A stretch of 64,000 nucleotides of DNA, from NCBI GenBank assembly GCA_036924285.1, contig JAYKYS010000009.1, positions 7,874,001 to 7,938,000 on the forward strand. Direction: 5' to 3'. Positions 1-11,919 of the stretch are shown here, in pieces. The position numbers and the translations under genes are program-made. The notes under the pieces were generated by a model. It worked only from the letters and a program-made list of their open reading frames with translations. It was not told the origin of the DNA and made no database searches. This stretch comes from Asterella californica (Eukaryota > Streptophyta > Marchantiopsida > Marchantiales > Aytoniaceae). How positions within the stretch are numbered: the stretch's first letter is position 1; every line of letters starts with the position of its first letter.

Positions 1-1963
1 AATATTTGTCTACGAGCCTCAGCTGGCTCATCAAGTTGCCCTTGCTTCTTCCATACCATATCACGACCTGCGCCTTCGGCTTGAGATCATCTAGTCAAAG
101 ACTTTTACGCTAGAATTGTCTGCGTGTTTGAGCTTCTGTGAGTGAAGAGTCTCCTTGGACAGAGACCAACAACCAGGCTGCTGTGGCTTCTTTAGGTTTG
201 CTGGTAGTGCATAGCGATCGTGAAGGGGTCTTTCCCTCCATGTTTAGGACTGATTCGTAGTGATGATACCCTTGAGAGCCCTGCTACATTGTCTTCGACC
301 TCGGACTATAGCGTAACTCAAATAGTCCCTTTCTGGGTTCTCAATCTTGAACGGGACTTTCGCTGTTTTGTACAAGTTCCTGCAGTGGCGTTCGGTAGGG
401 AAGTGAGTGAGTTGAGAGCGTTATAAAACTCCGATGTTTATAGTCCTTGGCAGTTTCTGACGGCTCCGGATGAGTGAATATCTTAGGAGGAAAGGGTGAT
501 GGGAAAGGGAGGAGGTCTCCTGATCACCTGAGTTTAAATGGAGCTCGTACTTTCTTCTCGAGCCGTGCTAGGTGGTATTTTCGGCGCAAGCCATAGCAAA
601 TTCACAAAAGGGATTTTCTTAGAGATTTGAGGTTTGGTGCTGTTGTGTATTCTTGGGTTCGTCCGTTAATGGTTTTGTGCGTAGCGAACAATAAATGTGT
701 TCACAGGAAGTCGGAAGAGACGGTAGCGAGACCCGTTGTCTTGCTGGTTTACTGTGGTACTGACGATGATTTAACTAGATATGTTTTACCTTTCATATCA
801 CGCAATTCGGGGTAATTAATAACTAAACGTCTTGTGTCGTGCATGTTAGTTGCACATTCCTTCGGTACGTTTCATTCCAACTAAATGCTAGATGTTGTCC
901 ATGAGTGTAAGTAGTGCTCTTGCACGCCCACTTGTACATCTACGGACATCAACTGCTCAATGATGGATTTGAAGGTGTTCACGTGCCGTGACAGTTTCAT
1001 TCGTCCTCATCTTGAGGATTCGCAACTTTTCCTTCAAATGCATTTGTGTCACAGTGTCTTGCGCTGCAAAGTGAGAAGTCAGCGTGTTCCACACTTCGAT
1101 CGTCATGCGACAAGAAATAATGTGTGAAATAATGTGCAGCATTGGTTTATTGCCGTAAGAGCATTCTTGCTCTGATGATCTCACTCCATCCATGTGGCAT
1201 TTTTTGCATCAGTTAAGTGATACGCGTAAATTTGTCTGCACTGCATATCGTATACTGCACTTACATATTGGGGGGAACCATCTCTGGAAATGTGCTCTGT
1301 GCTAAACATTCCGTGTATCTGTCCCTTGGTTCTTGATACTTAAAAGTTTGCGCACATTCACACCCCACTATGCTACGTCCTATGTACTTCTCCTCCGGGT
1401 TCATTTTTCGGATTTACTTTAAGTGTGTTAAGTTAGTTCTTGCGTCGAACTGCTATACTCATGGACCAAAATATCGTGTTGACCATGGTTTCCATTGTTG
1501 AATGAGGGAAGACGAGAAGGGACCATCCCTGAAAAGCTGCTGGTAGAATTTCATTGAGGGTGGCTTGAAACCGCCTACCACATGACCTGTAAAAGTCTAG
1601 AACTTTTGATTCTTCCAGCTCAACACGATGTTGTCTCTTGTTTCTAGATACCAGGTTGTGATCGTTACTGATGTATGCTGGATCACTACGATTGGCAACA
1701 ACGATAGAATAGCAGTTTGGACTAGCTGATCAATGTTGAGGTCCGGTGCAATCACCTCATGCTTCGGCACCCACCGTAGTTCCCTTCTTCTCACTCGTAA
1801 ACGTTTTCACTGACACGTTTTCGTGCTTTCAGTTTTTCCTTTTGTTGACATTCAGGGGTCTCAGCTGTCCTAGCTTTCAGTAGTTGCATCTGGTTGTACG
1901 TGGCCCAGACCATGTGTTAGGTTATAAACCACATTTGACAAATTTCATGTTTTCTGTTCACAG
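1..1963. other. Upstream region or long intron of the START-domain gene
   Basis: No coding exon could be placed here. The first recognised START-gene exon begins at 1964, directly after a pyrimidine-rich acceptor ending in CAG, and needs one base from an upstream exon, so this stretch is at least partly intron. Plant homologues have a short N-terminal segment before the part seen here. I looked for it and did not find it, so the first exon may lie left of the window. The only recognisable content is the copia relic at about 870-1215. Confidence 0.5.
870..1215 (-). mobile_element. Ty1/copia gag relic, antisense to the START gene
   Basis: On the minus strand a frame from 1193 to 957 contains an EVWNTLTSHF segment, then a TVTQMHLKEKLRILKM segment. 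These match the conserved pattern of the copia gag polypeptide (UBN2 family), in which a W..L...F block is followed by a block rich in Leu and basic residues. The similarity continues in other frames on both sides. Upstream lies an AKNATWMEWDHQSKNALTAI-like stretch holding a stop, and downstream lies FKSIIEQLMSVDVQ. At least two frameshifts are therefore present and this is a dead fragment. No LTRs or pol were seen. It lies in, or upstream of, the long first intron of the neighbouring gene. The family call rests on pattern recognition. Confidence 0.6.
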
Positions 1964-4900
1964 ATGGTAAACTTAGTGTAAATGAGCTGGCCCTGGGAGG
2001 CAAATATTTTGATGAAGTTGCCCAGCATTGGTCCAATAAAATCTGGACATTCTTAGAAGCACTGAGGAGTGCAAGTGCTGAGAGTATCGCTAAGCTTTCG
2101 GCGTCCGAAAGCGCCACGGGTTCTACGAGGGAATGGAAGGTAAGCATCTTAAGTCGTATCTTAAGATTTACTGGGACCTCGTCGCTGTTATTCGAGTCAC
2201 CGGAAGCGCCAGTGGTACAAATCGAATCAATCTGGGATCTTATTCCAATAGTTGTTTCGGTGGATACCAAGCGACAGTAGAAAGCGAAGTCATATCTTGT
2301 CTCATGATGTTTTACCAAATTGAATGTGGTTCTGTACGCGTGCAGCTGAAAGATCAGACCGAGCGACACAGGGTGATGTACCGTGAAGGACCAGTAGGAA
2401 CGCCTTTTCACACCCTTTGCTTAGATGGGGTTATGGACGGTCACATGGCCAATGGTGAATACCTGTTCCTGTTGCACATATGTTGGAAGGAATCATGCTC
2501 ATAGTCCAGTTCTTTGTCGGCATTGGTTTTCTTTCGAGTACGTGTATCCTGCAGTCGTGACTCGTACTGTATGAGGCTGTCTTTAGGATCGAGGGTCTTG
2601 CAACTACTAGATATGAAAGTTTGTTCTCAACTTCCAGAGTACTCACTGCTTTTACTGTTTTATGTGAATGCAGCTCTTTGTGTGGGCTGGGAAGTTCCCA
2701 ACTATAAGGAGTGGTATGTCAAGAATTTTGTGTCCTAAATATCGACGATGTGCATTCTACTAGATGAGACCATCGATGTTCCGCTTGATAGCTTCGAATA
2801 CCATAAGCTTCTCAGTATCATTGCAAAAAGGATTGATAGTTCTTTGGATTATTTGTTTGTTTCCCTTGGTACTTCGAGTTACTTATCTTAGCCTGGCATT
2901 ACTTGATTAAATGGACAGGTTCCCTCAGTTTGCGGTACCCTCTTTCAAAATAACGGACGCCAAGTGGCTGCGAAAGGTCCGAGTCGGGGAGGCTCTGTCC
3001 TTATTGCGGTAAGTTGGTGAGAACAATGTGAGACCACTGCAGTTTCCATTTGTTCGTTGCTTGAACACTGTGTATGGTAGCTGGTGGGTTGTCTTAAGTC
3101 GTATGATTTTGTAGTCTTAGCAGTGGCTGATTTATGCGTGAACTGTCTGTCAACAGGCTCAAAGTACCGTGGCCCGTTTCACCCAGGGAGATAGTCATGT
3201 CAGCCTTTGAGCTTGAGTATCTTGAAGAGGATGTTATAATCGTTCTTCTCGAATCGGTATGTCCGTTCACTAGTGTCTGCAAGATGCAACACACCTGTTT
3301 GTGTATATTTTGTACTGCAATCTTAGGTAAGCTTGTAAAATGTTGTCGAGGTAGTTTGTCATAGCCGTATGCTCCTTGAACGTAGGCTTCACACTGTCCT
3401 TCCATGTGTAATTGTCCGTGGGTGTGAGCTCTGATTTGGTGTCAACACTGGGGTCATGCGTCCCGTGTTTAGGCTCCTGAGCCTGACGAGGTAAACGAGA
3501 AGCTTCACGGGTTCAGCGCCGATGACATTCCCTCCCTTTCTCAGAACGTACGAATGGACTTATCTGGGGGATTCGTAATGCAGAAAACCAACGCCGACCA
3601 GTTCTTTTTCCGGTAAATTCTAATGTTGAATATTTTTTGGCGGAAAATAGTCCTTTCGCATTTGGATGGGGTGGAGATTTCGTAAACTCATAAGTTCTTT
3701 TCACGTGGGTCTATGTGGTAAGAATCGTAGTAGAACGACGGTGGGAATTGAAACGTATTAATTAGACCTACCCGATTGCGGTTCGTTTTCTACTTCGGAG
3801 TTATGATTTAGGTAGATGTAACTGTCTTCTGTCATTTTTATGACTGAAACCTCATCTTTTGGCAGTACGATTGCTGACCTGGATATGAAGCTCGACTTTG
3901 TACCACCTTGGATTATCAACTTCGTGTCCAGACAGTTGGCGGGCCAAGGGCTGAAGCTCTATCAAAAGGTTCGTATCTGTAGTGTGTGGTTAGCTCATTT
4001 AACCAGATATATGTTTATGATTTGTTCTACTGGACGATGCAGTTGAATATCATGGCTAATTTCTGCTGCCCATTTAACGAGTGTGTTGTTCAGACAGCCG
4101 TGCGTAATTCTGAAAGTTTTGGCTTCTGAAACATGTGATGGATTGGTGATGCTGGCAGACTATAACGGCTGTAGGCAACGGAACAGGTAATGGCAAGGTC
4201 TTCCAACAACTTTTGAAGACAGAACCTCTATATGAAAGAGTGAGAGCTGGTTTCGAAGCGAAGGTTGCTGCGGATGGTGAGCCTTTCGTTTCCTTGCCCG
4301 TTGAAAGGCTGCCAGCATTTAAGGATAGCGTGAAGGCGAAGACTTTGCAAGGAAGTATACTAAGAATAGGAAGCTCCGAAAGTTACAGGGTTGTTCCGTT
4401 TCCTGTCAAAGCAGAGGAGGAAGAACCCACGGTGGAGAATGAGATAACTACCAAGGCGGAGAGCACACAGAGCCCTCAACAGCCTGAATCTCAGATGTCC
4501 TCAACATCCCAGCTTCACATGCTAACGGTTGAATCTGTCAAACCTGGGCCTGTAAAGAGCAGCGAGCACGTTTCCACCAAGAAAGACTCGATTGTTGTGG
4601 ATGGAGAAGAGGCCCGAGAGTACGACGATCCGGAGGTAGAATGGGCTTTGACCATTCTCGACAAGATGATAGCCTACAGCCGGACTTGTACCGATGGGAG
4701 CAGAGTCGATGCGACACCTATCAACGCCAATGCGGATGTAATGAGCCCCGCCTTACGACCAAAAGATGTACCCAAGCTACACGTAAAAATTAGTAGCTCG
4801 GCTGCATTACCGACAGACGTGACGAAGGCACGTGTAACTGTAGATAAGATGAAACCTCCTGTACCACCTGTAAAGAACCAGAATGGTAAGACAGACCAAG

Positions 4901-5403
4901 TTGTTAAATCACCCCACTCAGCTTCGATGAAGATCCCACAAACATTTGTAAAGCAATTCCCGAGCGTACTCGTCTCGAACGAGGAGATGGAGCCATCCAG
5001 TGCGTCAGGTTTTCTATCTGCTAGTGAAATTGAGGTTGTCTCGAATATGGATGATACTGATGCTGAAACGGGAGCCAGTAGCAGGATGTCTTGTCCGTCT
5101 AGCACTCAAGAATCTGAGGTGCAATGCCGGCGAAGGCGCAACAGATGGCGTTGGGGAGCCTGCTTTTCTCCGATGCTCAGGTCAAAGAGGAATCACAACC
5201 GAAAGACACCTGGCGTAGGGGAATCGGGGCGAAGGTCAGAGGGTCACTGGAGATCGACAGTCGGCGACTCAGGGCGATCTAATCAGCGCGGTTATGTGAC
5301 TGACGGTGACGAGAGATACGTAGTGCATCCTAGAGAGTACCCTCCAGACAGTGATGGGCGATTTGTTACTCTGGGTGAGCTGTTAATGGATGACGCGCGA
5401 TGA
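1964..5403 (+). CDS. START/polyketide-cyclase-like lipid-binding protein, 5' end not found
   Basis: Eight exons are recognised: 1964 to about 2250, 2346-2454, 2674-2713, 2919-3008, 3157-3256, 3473-3612, 3866-3968 and 4159-5403 (stop TGA). All join in phase with GT-AG borders; the first donor is uncertain (2251, 2254 or 2260). The exons give in order an LDQ-type lead-in, RHRVMYREGPVGTPFHTL, LCVGWEVP..EWF, a PSFKI block, a WPVSPRE block and LDMKLDFVPPWIINFVSRQL. This is the typical order of plant START-superfamily proteins, whose hydrophobic cavity binds lipid; the ligand here is unknown. The last exon adds about 414 residues. It begins like homologues (a PLYERVR segment), then becomes Ser/Pro/Glu-rich with a basic RRRRNRWRW cluster, probably disordered. 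Plant relatives that I recall are much shorter after the domain. Confidence is high for the family and low for the N-terminus. Confidence 0.8.
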
Positions 5404-6999
5404 CAAGTAGAGCTCTTATTCATCTGGCAGCGAAGTACATCTTCGAGTACTTTCTTCTCGCCTGCAAAGGTATGCTGCCTAATACTGCAGAACTAGAGGT
5501 GAATGGTCCTGGCTATAAGGAGGAGAGCTCCGTGCAGTGGATGTTTCGGTTCCGCGCACGTACTTTTGTATATTTATCCTCTGCTATTCGCTGGGTCCTT
5601 GAGGATTGTAGTTGGCTGCGTCCTTCCACTGAACTGGAAGAATGCAGACATAACACTAGCGTTACGGTGTGCAGCCAAGGAGTAGGGAAAGTTGGTCTTT
5701 GTTTTGTTATGGATTGCCGTTTCTTAGAGGAAATTGATAGAACTCGACGGAGTGCTGCTAGACAACTTAATCCTGTGTCTGTTCCTTGCAGGTCCGCTTA
5801 GTAATTGGTTACCTCATGAGTCGTGACAGCTGGGGGAGTTAAAAACTGTGGCAGGTGACGTGCAATTTTGGGGAATCTTCCTGCTGACCTTCTCTGTTAG
5901 TCCGTTTAATTTTTTCAGTAGGTAGTTTAAAGGTACATAGTAGTTAGGATTCAGAGAAAGAGTCGTGCATAGTTCTTGCAGTTCAAGTGAGCGGTTTCTG
6001 GAGTAGAGGGATGGCTTCAGTGCTGCATGAGGTGAAGTTGACGACAGAAATATCTTGATGTAGGTATCGAGGTTCCATTTATTTGGCCGTGGTCCTAATT
6101 ATTTCCCACCTGAAGTGACCGTACTATCCGAAAGAAATTCATCAGTGGAGTGCTGAATGGCAAAACTACTAAGTCTGTCGGTTGTACTCCCTGGGAAAGC
6201 ATCGGAGATTGTGGGTGTAGTATAAATAAGCCTGAATGATGTGACAAGTAGCACATCTTGCAAAAACGCGCAGACTCGGGAGGCAATGTATGTATTACTA
6301 ACCATAAAACAACATTTTTATTTCCACCTTGGAAGCTGGAATCATTAATTGTAAAGCAGAGCAGTACTGTGGTTATGTTAAGCACTTAAACTTGGTAAGT
6401 GTACGGTCGAGGAAACAACGATTTCCAGTGTTGTAACTCAGTTTCCGGTAGTATGTTTTCTGGAAAGCATTTGTGTGTGCACTGTCTATTTGGGGCGACG
6501 TCTATTTGAGCGTGTATGAGAACAACCCGAAGCGGGCAAGGCAGATCTCTGCCCTTAGAGATGGAGTACCCGAGACAACATAGTGTAGACTTGATTGGTG
6601 AAAGTGGAAACTTCCGACCAATATCGAATGCGGCGCCTGACGAAGAAGTTAGGACCGGAGGCACGGCCAGTTCCTTGGCCAGGAATCAAGCCATACTTGC
6701 GAACCATTGCGAATTGTGTGTGGCAATTTGACCTCTTTCGTCGTTAGAGACTTGGAAGGCGATGGGGCAAGGAGGGTGAACCGTATAAAGTCGAACGAAA
6801 CGGGAATAGCACCCCGGAACGCCACTGCAACACGATCATATCGCGTGGGATCTTGTAATATTCACTTCTCTCAACACGCGACGTAATGAATAGCCAACGG
6901 ATGGGAAGACCCCATCAAGCTTTACAAGGGAAAGAATGACCTGAAGGGCCAAGCAACTATCGCCCCGAAGGGAAGAAGAACATCAGTAGTTCTTGCAAT
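5404..6999. other. START-gene 3' flank, no gene recognised
   Basis: The first few hundred bases are probably 3' untranslated sequence of the START gene. Frames at 5400-5801, 6095-6385 and 6516-6731 are short and match nothing I know. Around 6500-6850 the sequence is richer in GC than its surroundings and contains a near-palindrome at about 6539-6556, but I cannot assign it. Confidence 0.4.
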
Positions 7000-7890
7000 T
7001 GATTTCCTATGGATCGCGATTGCTAAGAGGTTCATTTCTCTTCTCTGTGTATTGTTTAATGCAGTTCTTGCATACAACAGATCATCGCTTATATAAATTA
7101 CTTTCCTCTGGATCGCGCCTGTTAAAATGTTCACTTCTCTTCCATGTGAAGATGGAAGAGGGTTGCAAACGTAACATTCATTTATCACCTAATCCAGTAG
7201 GTGATAAATTAATATGAGGACTAATGTTTACTTCAGTAATTTCTCGCAGTTTTATCTCAGAAGCGCGTGGCGTGGCTTGGCACTTTATTTACTTGCTGCC
7301 GCTGCTGTTCTGACAATGACTGAAATTTAACAGTTAAATTTAATTTTGAAGTTTAGTTTAAATTTTCTAAATAATACTTATAACATTTTCAATACTATAT
7401 AAAAAGGAAAAGTTCTTATAATATATATTATTATTTGATTCTCTTCTATGTGAATATGGAGAAGGGTTCCAAGTGTAACATTAATTTATCACCTAATCCA
7501 ATGCATGAAGGGTAAGATGATAAATGAATATGGAGATTAATATATTTTTCCGCTTCAGGAGATCCTCGCAGTTGTACTCCTTGCACTTCACTTATGCGCT
7601 TTTTAGTGCGTTGCTTGGCACTTCACTTATGGGCTTTTTAGTTACTGTCGCTGCTGTTATGACAAGGACTAAAATTTAACGTTAAATTTAATTTTGAAGT
7701 TTAGTTTAGATATTTTTTATATATATTTATAATATTTTCAGTAATACATAAAAGAGTAAAGTTCTTGCAACCTGTTATTCTTACATTGATAACATTAAAT
7801 ATAAATTTTTGTTTAAATTCATTTAGATCCTTTATATAATATTTATAACATTCACGATAATATTTAAAGAGCAAAAGTTCGTGAAGTTGA
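7000..7890. repeat. AT-rich repeat cluster with two paired-hairpin units
   Basis: Two related units lie in tandem. Unit 1 has a hairpin at 7137-7160 (arms CTCTTCCAT and ATGGAAGAG) followed by a second at 7181-7208 (arms TTTATCACCTA and TAGGTGATAAA). Unit 2 repeats the order in decayed form at 7441-7464 and 7486-7524. Each unit is followed by a similar AT-rich tail ending in an AAAGTTCTT-like motif (about 7320-7420 and 7680-7760), and a third partial tail lies at 7795-7880. Related structures recur at 19.8, 20.4, 38.3 and 40.0 kb. This looks like a non-autonomous mobile repeat family with nested or tandem copies; the class is not identified. Confidence 0.65.
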
Positions 7891-8242
7891 TCGACCATGG
7901 TTATCCATTCGGGTGAGGGGTTCCCGGAGGGTTACTTTAAACTCGTTTTGACTTCTCTTTGGCATTTTGAGATAATGCATTATCACATGGATGAGTTTCC
8001 GTCCACGTATTAGACTCTGACGCCTTCCACCAATGGATTGTTTTCGTTCGAGGAGCAATGAGATGTCACCTTCGACCGCTTAGGTTAAAATTCAATATTT
8101 TCAGTACCTTTTTAAACATTTAGCGAAGAGTCTTCATTGGGGTAATTCAGTTTCCCTCAGAGCTTTATTTATATAAAGCAAAATACATTTCGGTCTGTAC
8201 ATGCTCTACTGTCTATTGCTCCTTCTCTATGTTGCAGCTACA

Positions 8243-8968
8243 TTATTGATTGGAATTCCTCTTTCGTGCCCTGTGCTCTTGATCATGACTTCGGAAAAGT
8301 AAAATGTATTCTGGAAATCTGTCTGTTATGATAAAAAGATTGTTCATGGGTGTATCATGTTTTGTGCCTAGATTTTCGTGCTCTGGAACCGTCGGTAGGT
8401 GCACTTCTTTCTCAGCAGGTGTGTTTTTCGAACTGTAGTACTTGCGAGAGCAACATGGAGCAATTTCTCTGTAGAATAAGATGTTATCGACGTCGTCTGT
8501 GTGACATCTTAAAGTCTGATGAACAAATTCCATTGTGAATCCGATCGTTTTTTTTGTATTCTTGTTGTGTGAGCCATCAAGGAGATGCAGTTCAAGATCG
8601 ACTTGACTGCATATGCAAGGGTGAGAACAGAGGTGATAAACTGCATGAACAGTGGACCAGAGGGAACCGTCGGCGCGGCTGAAATGTGCAAGATAAGAAA
8701 ACATTCGATATCGTCTGTCTTGCAAATAGAGGTAGAAGTTATCGACCGAGTAGGAAAAGAAGCTAAACGGATCAGCTAATGTATGTAGTGGAACATTATG
8801 CACCTCACATGGATGACATGTTTTCCCTATCTTCACATAACCAAATTTGATAAAAAAGACTTCGATGGATGTTGAGAAAAGCCTAGTTGTAAGTAAATAT
8901 AAGTCCGGGTAAGTTGCAAGAAGCGGTCCTCGAAAGAAATCATAGGTGTGATAAATGACAGAGGACAA
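8243..8968 (-). CDS. Unrecognised 241-codon open frame, doubtful
   Basis: This is an uninterrupted minus-strand frame that starts with ATG. It is rich in Phe, Tyr, His and Ser, has no domain that I recognise, and shows no clear exon borders or coding signature. A second minus frame overlaps its start at 8833-9036. In an AT-rich 64-kb window a frame of this length can arise by chance or be a relic of an unknown transposon. I list it only because it is the longest minus-strand frame here with no other explanation. Confidence 0.15.
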   Translation of the reverse strand: MSSVIYHTYDFFRGPLLATYPDLYLLTTRLFSTSIEVFFIKFGYVKIGKTCHPCEVHNVPLHTLADPFSFFSYSVDNFYLYLQDRRYRMFSYLAHFSRADGSLWSTVHAVYHLCSHPCICSQVDLELHLLDGSHNKNTKKTIGFTMEFVHQTLRCHTDDVDNILFYREIAPCCSRKYYSSKNTPAEKEVHLPTVPEHENLGTKHDTPMNNLFIITDRFPEYILLFRSHDQEHRARKRNSNQ

Positions 8969-8999
8969 AAATGCGGAGTATCACCACTGATGTCTAAGA

Positions 9000-9682
9000 A
9001 CTCATAGTCGAAGTGGCTCAAGAGACGGATTGACAATACTCACTTTCTCCGTAGTCAGCGTATCGTTAGCGTAGTCGCTGTCGATGACAGTTTCACAATG
9101 CTCGATGCTCTCAGACATAGCAAAACGAAAAGCTTGGAGAAAAAATGAATAGCAGGAGAAAAAATACATACTTGACGAGAGACTTGAGGTGGTAAGGTCG
9201 TGGAGTGGTCATTCTCCTTCTGCATGGAGCACCATGCACTGACTAAGCAAGAAAGGAAAGAGAGGAAGTTTACGTGTACTTGTTATCTTGGTACCGAAAT
9301 TAACGAGGTGCACGAGATGCACGAATTTCTCTATTCCATCTAGTTTATCGGTGTGCATGCTGTCCTCAGTGAGCGTAATCATGAAGGTCCTTATCGACTC
9401 ATCCACGAGTTATGACATCGAAACTATCAAAACGATTGCATGACACATCATCCGACAAAGCACGAGCAAGGACATGATAGAAGTAGTCCCGGTCCACTAC
9501 CCTCCACAAACAGAAAACATATGGATGAAGCCGATAGGCCATGAAAGCAGCCAGCTTTGGAAAAATACTGTCCGTAAAGAAAAAGTGACAAGCTACGCAA
9601 ATCCTCCGCAAACCCTCCACGGATGAATTCGGTAGTCGAGAACAAAAGAACCACTCTCCTGTAGACAAACGAGTGAAGTAGG
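9000..9682. other. Left flank of the gypsy element
   Basis: No gene is recognised. The last 300 bases contain CCCTCCAC and CTCCGCAAACCCTCCAC motifs that also occur in the repeat to the right of the gypsy element (about 16250-16420). The two flanks may therefore belong to one older repeat family into which the element inserted. Confidence 0.3.
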
Positions 9683-9973
9683 TGTCACGTCAGTTTGGCA
9701 CCTCAGCTAAGTTGACCGAGTGCGGAGTTGGCGAATCTCGGTATGGCCGTTAGTGCTGTTAGAGAGAATTGGTGGGATAGCCCACTAGGAGTATACTCCG
9801 CAGGTAGGGCTTGGAGGCCTTAGTTCTTTGAGTTGAGCCTCAAGCTCCTGGGTATGGTGGATAGTCTTGGTGAGTGCAATCTGGATTTTCTGCGAGCACA
9901 AAGTGGATTTGGCTCAACTTTAATGATCGTTTAGTGTCTGTTGGCATGATGGAGTGAGTACATACCGTTTATA
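9683..9973 (+). repeat. Left LTR of the gypsy element
   Basis: It starts TGTCACGTCAG and is alignable over its whole length with 15669-15959. Shared blocks include TTGACCGAGTGCGGA, GGATTTGGCTC and the terminal TACATACCGT. The similarity stops just after TACCGT, so the end is approximate. Confidence 0.75.
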
Positions 9974-11900
9974 CTCGAAGAACTCGAATTGCGAGGTCTG
10001 ATTGAGAGCTTTCAGGTCACGGATTTCTGCCGGTGGTATCTCCGGTGTTGGCAAATCGTTGATACTTTCACGACCGTGCGTGGAGTGATTTTTTTGGTTG
10101 TGTGATCAATCGCTGTGTGGATTACTACTGTTTGAATCTGTTCTTGGTCGAATTGGTGGTAAAATAGTGCGAAAGCGCTGCTAGAATTTCCCGTGACAGG
10201 TTTTGAGGTCAATTTGAGGTCGACAGAAGTGCGTTGATGGTCGTCGGGTTTGCGTGGATCAGCAATTTCTGTTGCTAAAGAGTGCAGTAGGTGCGCGCTG
10301 AAAAGAAGATTTCAATGCATCAAAAATCGTTTGATTTGATGGAAGATCGAAGGAGTTACGAGAAGAAGAAAGTCACGGGTGGTCTAAAATCTGACGTAAT
10401 CTCGCCTGCGAGTGCCAATTTGGCAGATTTCGACCTTGTGGAGTGTGTCTTCGACCTCGGAGTTGTTATTTTTGGGTTGTTCTCTTCATGCGCATCCTGC
10501 TTGTGATGTTTGGCTTGAGTTTCTTCTCCTACCCAAGCGGAGCGGAGAGGAGAGTGTCAAGGTGTGGAGTATGTGTTAGGAGGCGTTTAGAGACATTGAG
10601 GAGCAGAGGTGCATGAGTGCGGAGACGTGAGAAGCGGAAGCGGAGCTGAGCCAGAGCCAGAGTCCGCCGCAAGCCAGTTTGCTGGCGTGCTTGAGAGAGA
10701 TAAGCAAGTTTCAGTTGTGTGAGAAGTGTAAAACCAATAGGTCATCCATCCCAACACTATTCCTGAACTTGCACACTTAACTCTGTAGTCTTAACTTTGG
10801 CTTTATCACTAGATCAATAGCTCTTGGTGTCTTTTAGGGATGCATGCAAGTACTTATGGACTTGTTTAAGATAGTAGGTGACCTTCTCGTATGTTCTTAG
10901 AGGAGTGGTAGGGCGATCCCCTAGTACTAGGAGGAAGTTGTTGTTGTGATAGTGTTTGTCTAGACCGTAGAGATGCGTGTGGAGGCAGTTGGTGACAGTT
11001 GTCTTGGGTAAAGCTACAACGTAGATATTTTAGAGCTACTAGAGGGATGGACATCTAGTTAGTGACTTTAAGTATCGGTTACGACAGTTGATGATCATAT
11101 ATTATGCATGTGGTCATCAAAGAAGAAACGTCATTCCGGGTGAGACTGGATTTCTCGTTATAATGTTTGAGTGTGGAGGGTTATCGTTTAGATTTCTTGT
11201 GGTTGGAACCTCTCCATATTCTGCTTCTTGTTTGTGCGTTGCGTTTGCTTGTGTGCGTTTGATTTCCGGAGTGAGTTCGCTCCAGTGTGCTATCGATAGT
11301 GAGGCTAGAGGTGAAGATCAGTCAGACTATTCTTTGTTTTTTTCACGATGCGATTGGATTGACGACCAACAAACCTTAAGAGGCTACCTGTAGTGATGAC
11401 AAATACATGTTGCCTTTATCTTGACCATCTTAGTAGGGGATAGGTGAGCTCAGTAGAAGCGGGGTTAGGCAAGTTGTGGTTACGATGGTGACGAGGATTT
11501 CGACATTCTGGTTGGAGAGTGTTCACGAGGTCCTATCATCATGGAGTTCTCGGGAGGTTTTGGTGGGGACTTCTCGGAAGATATACACGAAGTGGGGTGA
11601 GGTACGGACTACATGCACCATTGCCGTCAGTGGTTCCAGAAGACGATTCAGACATTGACAGTACGTTTTCTGGTGGTGAGTCTAGTGTTATCACACCGTT
11701 GTTGTGGGACATGGACGAGATCTATGGGATCACGAAGGGGTCACGAAGAGACTACGAAGGGGCCTTGACGATATTCGGATATGATGGATATCATTGAGCT
11801 GGATGATTTCATCCAGGAGTTTGATAGTTGGTGCGATCTGCAGCAGATGCGGAACCCACAGTTGTTTACACCCTTCATGACGTGAAAAGGTTTGTTTCAA
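9974..11900 (+). other. Gypsy 5' internal region and N-terminal gag relic
   Basis: This lies between the left LTR and the recognisable gag core. Frames such as 10291-10506 and 11088-11393 are short and unassigned. At 10540-10690 the sequence is rich in GAG and AGC. From about 11480 several overlapping frames could be shifted gag N-terminus, but I cannot prove it. Confidence 0.35.
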
Positions 11901-11919
11901 CACTTAGAGAGACCGCCGA

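Noticed and set aside
4674..5105. 143-codon minus-strand frame
   Set aside because: It lies entirely antisense to the last exon of the START gene and has no features of its own.
5400..5801. 133-codon plus-strand frame just after the START gene
   Set aside because: It begins at the stop codon of the gene and probably lies in its 3' untranslated region. No domain or splice signal supports it.
7000..7890. CRISPR-like array, because of repeated hairpins with unique DNA between
   Set aside because: There are only two or three units, with no uniform repeat or spacer length and no cas genes, and the genome is eukaryotic.
10540..10700. GAG- and AGC-rich stretch that looks like a microsatellite or leader motif
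   Set aside because: There is no regular period, and it is part of the gypsy internal region.
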